Source: Neoarius graeffei
Taxonomy: Eukaryota; Chordata; Actinopteri; Siluriformes; Ariidae
Length of the DNA: 64,000 nt
Assembly: GCF_027579695.1 (NCBI RefSeq)
Contig: NC_083596.1
Location: 18,303,255-18,367,254, forward strand
Direction: 5' to 3'
Of the stretch, positions 55,579 through 64,000 are shown piece by piece. Numbering within the stretch: the stretch's first letter is position 1; every line of letters starts with the position of its first letter. The translations under genes were made by a program, and so were the position numbers. Under the pieces are notes generated by a model that had not been told where the DNA came from, did no database searches, and worked only from the letters and a program-made list of their open reading frames with translations.

Positions 55579-55996
55579 AACATTACTTTTTGATTTGTTT
55601 CTTATTTTCCCGTTATTTTAAATTTAAGGGAAATTATTTCACCAAACACCACTAAATAAAAACTCTCAAAAACAGTTTAAGCAAACCCTTGAAAAACACT
55701 TGAAAAAAATAAGTGTATGTTAAGTATGTGGTACAGACTCCAAACTTGTGGTCATTATCTCCAAACTTCTTAATATCTAGAACCTGTTTATTAATTAATA
55801 CGCTTTTTGAAAAATTATTTATTTCAAGGCCTCCCCCACTGCTTTCTGTCGCTCTGACTACGTCACAGTCACAGTTGCACTGATTGGTCAGAGCGTTGGT
55901 CTATACGCACAGAGACAGTTTGAAAGACAGCGGGTTGTTCCACCCCCACCCTTCGGAAATGTCTACGAGCGAGGCCAGACTAAATATTCACATTTA

Positions 55997-57263
55997 TGGC
56001 CCTTTTCCACTACCCTTTTTCAGCTCACTTCAGCTCGCTTCAGCTCACTTCAGCCCGACACGGCTCGCGTTTCGACTACCAAAAACCAGCACGACTCAGC
56101 TCGTTTCAGCCCTGCTTAGCCCCTAAAACTCGCACCGTTTTGGAGTGGGGCTGAAGTGAGCCAAAGCGAGCCGAGTGAGGTTGGGGGCGTGAGCAGACAC
56201 TCCCCTGTGCACTGATTGGTGAGGAGGAGTGTCCTCACATGCCCACACACGCCCCGCGAGCGCGCTGGGATCTGTAAACACCGCAAACCCGGAAGAAGAA
56301 TAATTACGAATTACGAGAATTTATGAAGCCTTATGCGCCTCGCCTCATCTATACGCTCTTGCCAGTATCTGTTGGCGTTGTCGGTGACAACAAGCCACAG
56401 CACCAAGACCAGCAACACTAACGACTCCATGTCCTCCATGTTTATTGTTTACTATTCGGGTCGTGAGACTACCGCTTAAAAGATCACTGAATCAGTGACA
56501 TACAGAGCATCGTGGACGGGTTCGCGGAGCGCAAGGCTCGTCGTATGCCCTTCAAATAATGCGCGCAGTAGGCTATTGATGTTTTATTATGAGCCATGTA
56601 CAGTATGTCACCTAATGTTTTTTTGTTTCTGAGTTACATGTTCGTTTGAAGGACTTAATGTACAAAATAACATAGTTGCACCCCGTAGTGTTGAAATTGG
56701 TAAACACAGTGCATTCAGTGAGGTTTGCACCGCCCTCCTTTTATTTCTGACTCTTCCTGTCACCGTTGCAGCCTCTGAGCGCTCATTCGTATGCCCTTCA
56801 AATAATGTGCGCAGTATAGGCTATTGATGTTTTATTATGAGCCATGTACAGTATCCTAATGTTTTTTGTTTCTGAGTTACATGTTCGTTTGAAGGACTTG
56901 ATGTACTAAATAACATAGTTGCACCCGGTAGTGTTGAAATTGGTAAACACCGCAGTTGCGGACATTTTGTAGCCTAAAATGATGTTATGATAAGCTTTAA
57001 TAAAGGGCCCGGTCATTTGCCCCGCCCCCGGCCCGGCTCTGACTTGTTCCGCCACTGTCACTGATGTCACTGTTTGCGCTGCTTAACGACATCACGTGAC
57101 GTCCACCCACTTTCGCTAACTCCACCCAATGTGTCCACCCACTTCCAGCCAGCACGGTTCAGCGCGGTTGTAGTCGAAATGCAACTCCAACAGCCCCGCT
57201 CAGCTCGACTCGGCTCGACTCGGCACGGCACGGCTCAGCCGCGTTTGTAGTGGAAAAGCGGCA
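55997..57263. mobile_element. PIF/Harbinger-like MITE (TTA duplication)
   Basis: TTA lies on both sides (55994-55996, 57264-57266). The ends TGGCCCTTTTCCACTACCC and, inverted, TGCCGCTTTTCCACTAC are similar. Subterminal regions are packed with CAGCTC(A/G)CTT and CGGCTC-type short repeats. A segment of about 160 bp (CAAATAATGCGCGCAGTA to GAAATTGGTAAACAC) is directly duplicated at about 56545 and 56790. No ORF of note. Confidence 0.75.
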
Positions 57264-57329
57264 TTAGTCTGGCTTGCCAGACTAAGTGAAATGTACAAGT
57301 TATTCTGTAATGTTGTTTACAGACATTAG

Positions 57330-57465
57330 ATTAGGTAGATTAGGTTGTAGATTAGGGATAAAATTAGCTCATGTTTTAAGTCGTTCAAATTCTGTAAAGC
57401 TGCTTTGCGACAATGTTTATTGTTAAAAGCGCTATACAAATAAACTTGACTTGACTTGACTTTAC
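57330..57465 (+). mobile_element. LINE 3' tail fragment
   Basis: GTAAAGCTGCTTTGCGACAA, TTGTTAAAAGCGCTATAC and AACTTGACTTGACTTGAC match the tail at 38225-38320. Confidence 0.75.
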
Positions 57466-58079
57466 ATTTCACTGTATTTTTAACAGGATTATTCTGGCAA
57501 CCACAGTTGCCAGTATTTTTCCGTAAAAAAAAACGGATTTTTTTTTTTACAGTGTGTGTGGATGCGCCGGTGTCGCTGGAGATGACCTTGATAACGAAAA
57601 CTCTCCCCACACTGTTCGCAGCAGTACGGCTTTTCTCTTGTGTGGATGCGCTTGTGCTTTTGGAGAAGACTTTGTTGCACAAAACTCTTCCCACACTGTT
57701 CACAGTGATACGGCTTCGCTCCTGTGTGGATGCGCTTGTGCTTTTGGAGATCACCTCGCAAAGTAAAACTCTTCCCACACTGTTCACAGTGATACGGCTT
57801 CGCTCCTGTGTGAATGCGCTTGTGCTTTTGGAGATCACCTCGCAAAGTAAAACTCTTCCCACACTGTTCGCAGCAGTACGGCTTTTCCCTTGTGTGGATG
57901 CACTTGTGCTTTTGGAGAAGACTTTGTTGCACAAAACTCTTCCCACACTGTTCGCAGCAGTACGGCTTTTCTCTTGTGTGGATGCACTCGTGCTGTTGGA
58001 AAGAATAATGACGAGTCAAACTCTTCCCACACTCTCCACACTGATACGGCTTCTCTCCTGTGTGGATGCGCTGGTGTCA

Positions 58080-58475
<396 letters not shown>

Positions 58476-59841
58476 TCATGTGGATGCACTTGTGCTTTTG
58501 GAGAAGACTTTGTTGCACAAAACTCTTCCCACACTGTTCGCAGCAGTATGGCTTTTCTCTTGTGTGGATGCACTTGTGCTTTTGGAGAAGACTTTGTTGC
58601 ACAAAACTCTTCCCACACTGTTCGCAGCAGTATGGCTTTTCTCTTGTGTGGATGCACTCGTGCTGTTGGAAAGAATAATGACGAGTCAAACTCTTCCCAC
58701 ACTGTTCGCAGCAGTACGGCTTTTCTCTTGTGTGGATGCGCTTATGCTTTTGGAGAAGACTTTGTTGCACAAAACTCTTCCCACACTGTTCACAGTAATA
58801 CGGCTTCGCTCCTGTGTGAATGCGCTTGTGCTTTTGGAGATCACCTCGCAAAGTAAAACTCTTCCCACACTGTTCGCAGCAGTACGGCTTTTCTCTTGTG
58901 TGGATGCGCTTGTGCTTTTGGAGAAGACTTTGTTGCACAAAACTCTTCCCACACTGTTCACAGTAATACGGCTTCGCTCCTGTGTGAATGCGCTTGTGCT
59001 TTTGGAGATCACCTCGCAAAGTAAAACTCTTCCCACACTGTTCGCAGCAGTATGGCTTTTCTCTTGTGTGGATGCACTTGTGCGTTTGGAGAAGACTTTG
59101 TTGCACAAAACTCTTCCCACACTGTTCGCAGCAGTATGGCTTTTCTCTTGTGTAGATGCACTCATGCTGTTGGAAAGAATAATGACGAGTCAAACTCTTC
59201 CCACACTCTCCACACTGATATGGCTTCTCTCCTGTGTGGATGCGCTGGTGCTGTTGGAGACTACTCTGAAAATTAAAACTCGTCCCACAATCTGATCAGT
59301 GGTACATCTGGAAAACATAAAATGATTTGAGATGCTTAATACATTTTTAGATTTTGTCCCCATGTTATTATGGAATTGTTACTGGAAATGTCTCCTACAA
59401 TACTGTAATATGGCTTGACCACCACCCACTTTTAATGGCTGTAGATACTACAACAACAACAACAACAACGAGGGTATTTTGAGTAGTTTTTTAATGCACT
59501 GTACTTTTTAATTTTTGTTCATAGTTACGTTTAATTTAATGTAACAAAGCATCCTTAATACGTATATCTACAAGGCAGAGGAATTTGTGCTTTCCAGTTT
59601 CTTATTAACATGACAAACAGCATTATTTTGTCTCATTAAATTCAAGAGAGAGGGAAAACACACAGAAGATGGTGAGAGAGCGACTGTTATTAATAGCTAC
59701 TATAATGTAATTGATAATAGAAACTCACTCCAGTGTCTGGAAGCTTACTTTTTATCAAGCATTCACATTCCTTCCATAAATGTTAAATAAAGTGTTATAA
59801 TTAGGCTTACTTTAAATGTAGCTACACACAATTTTAGGGCT

Positions 59842-59920
59842 CAAACTCCACACAGAAACACCCTCATCGGTCACTAGGCTCGAACCCAGAACCTTCTTGC
59901 TGTGAGGCGACAGTGCTAAT
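59842..59920 (-). mobile_element. V-SINE head fragment
   Basis: About 80 bp: CTCCACACAGAAACACCCTC, B-box complement and GCTGTGAGGCGACAGTGC. The rest is missing. Confidence 0.7.
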
Positions 59921-61500
59921 AGACTGGTACCAAAATTCAAAAAAGTGCTTATTTAAGGAGTTAAAAGCATTTTTGAGACAAAGTCGACAAAGAGTCTTAT
60001 TTTGTCAATTTGGGTGTGCCGAATTCAAATCTGCAATATGCCGAGCTCTATCTGACCTCTGTTGACCTCTAGAGGTCATTGAACTTTGGGCCTGTAAACG
60101 TCTCAGCTAAACCCAGTTTCTCAGCTTTCTAAGGAATGAAATGTACTAAAATGATTAATGAAGTTAGCAAATGGCCTTGTTTGTTAAATGTTTGGGTGCT
60201 GAATTCATTTTTCATTTGTAAAACGACATATGACCTCTGATAACCTCAAGGTCATTAAACTTGGCCTATAGGCCTATGCATTTAACGGCATTTTTAAACT
60301 GACTTTACTCCCCCAAAAAGAATATGAACAGACAAAAAACAAATAGAAAGGAACAAATACAACATTAAATGCCAGTCCATGTACATGTGACTTACTTTTC
60401 ACAATGAGAATGCCTCGGCGATCACCTTACATAACATTGCATTACATTTAGCGGTTATTGTTTATACAAAGCTACTGAAAAAAGGACAGATTCAGCAGCA
60501 TACAAAATGTGGGGGCATACAGGGTATACAGGTTAATCAGGGTTAGTATATATGAGAGTTTTTTTCTTTGTTGTTTTTTGTTTTGTTTTAAACGGGGTAA
60601 AGCCTTTACAAAAAACAAACAACAAAGAAAAAAAACTCTCATATATACTAACCCTGATTAACCTGTATACCCTGTATATGCGGTTTTATAAAAGAGTTAA
60701 CAGAGTTGCCAAAAACATTGGGACAGATAAAAAAAAATTACTGAAATTTCACATACTACAGAAAATAGACTTTCGATGCAATTGATTTTATCACAGTTAA
60801 TAGAATAAGCCCTCAAAAAACAGATTGTTAGACTGAATCACTTCATGTTTATTCGAGTTAAATGGATGAATTAGGAGTCGAAGACAGCCGATCGTGTGGG
60901 GGAGGGGCGGGAGTCATTTAGTTCATGTTTTATGGATAAACTGGGTCTAAAATGTACATCAAGCATTGCTATTGGTGAAAGTTTGTCATCATTTGCATTA
61001 TTGTTCAAAACTGATTCAATAAAGTGTTCTTTTGTGGAAAATAACAAAAGGTTTATCTCGCGAAATGTACCCCGAATTCTAGAATGACCCATATATATTT
61101 GTGAACTGCAATGAAACTATAATCAGTTATTTTGACCATGTGTTAAAAACAAAGTATTCTGTACAAGACCCTAATAACACCCCATTTTCTCTCACATCCA
61201 TCTCACGAGTGGAGCAAGTGTTACACATTTCCATCTAACGAACTTTAGTTAGCTAGCTAACAGACAGCAAGCTTGTCTTTTGGTTTGCTAGTGTGCTCAC
61301 TGTTTCATAACTTACAACAGAAATAATGCAATGAAACCAATTCCTTTATTAATAATCTGAAGGCCACATAAAGTGTGAACCCTGATCTGAAGTTTTCTTT
61401 TTTTTAATCAGAGTATAATTATTATCAAGATAGTAATTCAACAGTTATGGAACAGTTTCCATTGGAAGCAAGATGGAATAAAGAAAGAAAAAATGAGAAT
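59921..61500. other. No gene recognised; contains the hairpin 60517-60677
   Basis: Two related tracts (TGACCTCTGTTGACCTCTAG near 60055 and TGACCTCTGATAACCTCAAG near 60231) suggest an old duplication. No exon or named element otherwise. Confidence 0.35.
60517..60677. repeat. Near-perfect hairpin, about 60-bp arms
   Basis: The left arm 60517-60577 (starting ATACAGGGTATACAGGTTAA) is repeated inverted at about 60617-60677 without a visible mismatch. The loop of about 40 nt holds TTTTGTTTTAAACGGGG. No target duplication or TIR-like family signature is obvious. Confidence 0.85.
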
Positions 61501-61502
61501 CG

Positions 61503-61880
61503 GGTGGCACGGTGGTGTAGTATTTAGCGCTGTTGCCTCACAGCAAGAAGGTCCGGGTTCGAGCCCCGTGGCCGGCGAGGGCCTTTCTGTGCGGAGTTTG
61601 CATGTTCTCCCCGTGTCCGCGTGGGTTTCCTCCGGGTGCTCCGGTTTCCCCCACAGTCCAAAGACATGCAGGTTAGGTTAACTGGTGACTCTAAATTGAC
61701 CGTAGGTGTGAATGTGAGTGTGAATGGTTGTCTGTGTCTGTGTGTCAGCCCTGTGATGACCTGGCGACTTGTCCAGGGTGTACCCCGCCTTTCGCCCGTA
61801 GTCAGCTGGGATAGGCTCCAGCTTGCCTGCGACCCTGTAGAACAGGATAAAGCGGCTAGAGATAATGAGATGAGATGAGA
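61503..61880 (+). mobile_element. V-SINE, full length
   Basis: Complete head, V domain and GATGAG tail. Flanks share AAAATGAGA, consistent with a short target duplication. One head substitution (TAGTATTTAGCGC) alters the A-box region. Confidence 0.92.
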
Positions 61881-61959
61881 AAATGAGACTCTTCCCACCC
61901 TTTCACCTGAAGGTGTTTACTTGTTGTATGTAATAGTGTTGTAATGATTACTTAATTAC

Positions 61960-62329
61960 CTCCACCAGCTTTGTTGGAGGAGGTTATGTTTTTACCTCCA
62001 ATTGTTTGTTTGTTTGTTTGTCTGTTCCCAAAGTAACTTAAAAAGTAGTGAACGGATTTTGATTATATTTTGAGGAAACATGAGCCATGGGCTAAGGAAC
62101 CATAGAATAGAATAGAATAGAATAGAATAGAATAGAATAGAATGCCTTTATTGTCACTATACACATGTACAAGATCACAAGGTCACCGATGGCTAAAAGT
62201 GTCTGGCGTGTGTACTGGATGTTTGCAGAACCGATGGTGCACAAACAAGCAAGAAAGAAATACAAAAACAATGGATTAGCTTTTAATGCAAATCCGGATA
62301 TGTATGTGGGTGGATCCAGGATTTTTTAA

Positions 62330-62396
<67 letters not shown>

Positions 62397-62540
62397 TTGT
62401 CTGTTCCCAGCATAACTCAAAAAGTAGTGAACCGATTTTGGTGAAATTTGGTGAACAGCTTTAATATTATTCTAGGTTCAAGTGATTTGATTGTGATGTT
62501 GATATGTGGCTTGGCGGAGGTATGCACTCCCTTCTAGTTA
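61960..62540. repeat. Microsatellites and a dispersed repeat
   Basis: (GAATA)n at 62104-62142 and (ATTG)n at 62331-62396. The flanking tracts AAAAAGTAGTGAACGGATTT (about 62040) and AAAAAGTAGTGAACCGATTT (about 62420) are two copies of one common repeat, the whole lying between TTGGAGGAGGT and TGGCGGAGGT. Confidence 0.7.
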
Positions 62541-62803
62541 TAAATAAGTTCTCAGAGTTTAAAAATAAAAGAGAAATCAGACACATGACTAAAGTTTACC
62601 TTTGAGCCAGTGGCAGCAGGAGTCTGTGGAGATTGTTGTGATTGTCTGCCTATTTGGTAACTATAGGTCTACACCACTGTACAGGAGCTACAGGCTTTTG
62701 CCACTTTATTGTATGCCTCAGAATAGATCACTTGCAACCATGTGATCAAAATGTACTACGTCATGAGCGTCTGCCATGATGGTGGATATACAAAGCAACT
62801 AGG

Positions 62804-62955
62804 ATGGCAGCTGCTGAAAGCGTGTCTGTAAACAATGCTGAATTTTCTCAATATTATGATTTGAACTATCCAGCAAAGATAGATATGTGTGGTTTTGACC
62901 CATATTATTTAAAAAAGTCAGACTTTTCTGAAGATGAGACTCTTCTACTGACCAT
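62804..62955 (+). pseudogene. N-terminus of SWIM/YqaJ-type repeat gene, interrupted
   Basis: ATG 62804 starts MAAAESVSVNNAEFSQYYDL and continues KIDMCGFDPYYLKKSDFSED. The tract G-DPY-L-KSDFS-D resembles the part of the fish SWIM/YqaJ family just before the LVLQTS region seen at 1456 and 8200. The frame is cut after ETLLLTI by a MITE-like insertion. Assignment is by motif memory only. Confidence 0.4.
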
Positions 62956-63632
62956 CATTTCGTCCTATGACCATTTCGTCCAAAGCCTTTTTCATCCGCA
63001 CTATCAGTTATTTTATATTTCAGATATTTGTTTGTTCGAAAAAAAGACGAATTCTCAATGGAATCTGACCGAAGCAAAACACATTTTTGTAAAGCAAATG
63101 AGTGCCGTAGTATGGATCATGTTAAATATTTAGGCGCTGAGCAGCGCTCTTGCAGGGGCTTCATTTGCAAATCCCGGGCTGAGGCACGGTCCTACCGACT
63201 CGAGACCATGCTCTTTCCAAGGGGGAGGCTTAGAGGGAGGTGCCTGTCAAATTTGGCTTTGCTGCAAGCTCCGTTGGCCAAGTTATTAATTTTCAAAGCT
63301 GGCTGGATCATGTTAAATCTTTAGGCACCGAGCAGCGCTCATGCGGGGGCTTTGTTCGCGAATCCTGGGCTGAGGCGCGGTCCTACCAACCTGAGACCAT
63401 GCTCTTTCCAACGGGGAGGCTTAGCAGGAGGTGCTTGTCAAATTTGGCTTCGCTGCAAGCTCTGTTGGCCAAGTTATTAATTTTTAAAGCCAGCTGGATC
63501 GTGTTAAATCTTTAGGCGCAGAGCAGCATTCTCGTGGGGCTTTCGTTTGCGAACACAGGAATACCTGAAATATAAAATAATTGATAGTGCGTATGAAAAA
63601 GGCTTTGGACAGAATGTCATTGGACGAAGTGT
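62955..63632. mobile_element. MITE-like insertion with CATTTCGTCC ends
   Basis: The left tract CATTTCGTCC, AAAGCCTTTTTCATCCGC and ACTATCAGTTATTTTATA (62958-63025) is repeated inverted at about 63562-63632 (AATAATTGATAGTGCG, GAAAAAGGCTTTGGAC, ATTGGACGAAG) with few differences. The interior holds a 191-bp tandem repeat. Confidence 0.65.
63111..63555. repeat. 191-bp tandem repeat, 2.2 units
   Basis: TTTAGGC(G/A)C(T/C)GAGCAGCGC starts at 63129, 63320 and 63511, exactly 191 bp apart. Each unit contains CGGTCCTACC, GAGACCATGCTCTTTCCAA and GCCAAGTTATTAATTTT. Units differ by about 10-12%. The period is not a multiple of three. Confidence 0.88.
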
Positions 63633-64000
63633 TCTGATCCCCTCGTCTCCTCTCCGTACTAAGTCTCAGAGTTTCCTCTTTCCGAATCACGGACGGAATT
63701 CTAAAAAATCAGAACGTGCCACAGTCACGAGTACTGTTGTGACCACAACCATATACACAGGACAAAGATATGGCATAGCTAAAAGAATGCTTGAAGCAGG
63801 GGAAAAACAAAGAGAGTTGCGCACGCATGACTATGTTTTGTATGGAATGTCGCTTGACCCTGCATTTGTATCTCCACCAACATGGCCAACATCCGGGTTT
63901 CTATTTTGCTTTGATGTCACTTGCAAGTCAAGGATGGTGGGTGTTGGTGGGCTGTCTCATGTGTCGAGGAGGTTTCATCGGTTGCGCCTTAAGATCTGTC
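63560..64000 (+). other. Open frame running off the window, unknown product
   Basis: After CGAACACAG at 63551-63559, a possible splice acceptor, one frame stays open to the window edge for about 146 codons. It includes EYLKYKIIDSAYEKGFGQNV, TVVTTTIYTGQRYGIAKRML and FLFCFDVTCKSRMVGVGGL. The first part overlaps the right inverted repeat of the MITE-like element, so either the repeat derives from an exon or the openness is partly chance. I recognise no domain. Confidence 0.35.

Larger units (their letters stand above)
55122..57284. mobile_element. Element with 9-bp target duplication and RecQ-like exon
   Basis: Flanked by AGTGAAATG at 55113-55121 and 57285-57293. The ends TAGCCTAGTAAACTAGAC and, inverted, TAGTCTGGCAAGCCAGAC match at 12 of 18 positions. 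It carries a helicase fragment at 55333-55578 and a nested Harbinger-like MITE (55997-57263). The superfamily is not certain. Confidence 0.7.
54599..57554. mobile_element. CACTGTAAAAAA-ended transposon splitting the zinc-finger gene
   Basis: Outer ends CACTGTAAAAAATGACTG and TTTTTTTTACAGTG are inverted, with dinucleotide TG repeated on both sides (54597-54598, 57555-57556). Subterminal sequence is rich in AATTAACAGT/CTGTAAAA motifs. Inside are nested elements at 55122-57284 and 57330-57465. No transposase was found. Confidence 0.75.

Overview
The window is vertebrate nuclear DNA, almost certainly from a ray-finned (teleost) fish. The evidence is spliced genes with GT-AG introns, more than twenty copies of a V-SINE-type tRNA-derived retroposon, several Tc1-like transposons, L2/L1/RTE-like LINE pieces, TTAA-flanked elements and long microsatellites. 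I cannot name the species from sequence alone.

Three host genes can be assembled exon by exon. At 4225-4593 (+) lie the last two coding exons of a protein kinase N gene, best match pkn3. It is followed convergently by a complete five-exon zdhhc12 (-, 20362 down to 9658, 269 codons), a DHHC palmitoyltransferase. Immediately upstream of that gene, in the same orientation, is a complete nine-exon uap1l1 (-, 36232 down to 21054, 502 codons), a UDP-N-acetylhexosamine pyrophosphorylase-like enzyme. The convergent pkn3/zdhhc12 arrangement matches the human 9q34.11 order as I know it. The three products do not form one pathway: a kinase C-terminus, a membrane S-acyltransferase and a nucleotide-sugar enzyme.

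From 36.3 to 54 kb I find no intact host gene. This part is a graveyard of nested mobile DNA: V-SINEs, an L2 LINE split by a TTAA element that is itself split by an L1-like insertion, a fold-back element present as three tandem partial copies, a four-member V-SINE array, and two related Tc1 elements. From 54.2 to 59.3 kb (-) is a decayed C2H2 zinc-finger gene of about 26 near-identical fingers. It is broken by a 3 kb transposon stack inserted exactly in a HTGEKP linker, a CGA-to-TGA stop and a 2-base deletion. The last 5 kb hold a hairpin, microsatellites, the start of a SWIM/YqaJ-like repeat gene and a MITE-like insertion with 191-bp tandem repeats.

The most unusual theme is that several unrelated non-autonomous elements carry what look like first exons of multicopy fish genes (RecQ-like helicase, P2X7-like, DUF3504-like, a short basic ORF, SWIM/YqaJ-like). 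Their start codons often lie in a YY1-like ATGGCGG context. In one family the exon sits at the apex of a palindrome and has flipped orientation between copies.
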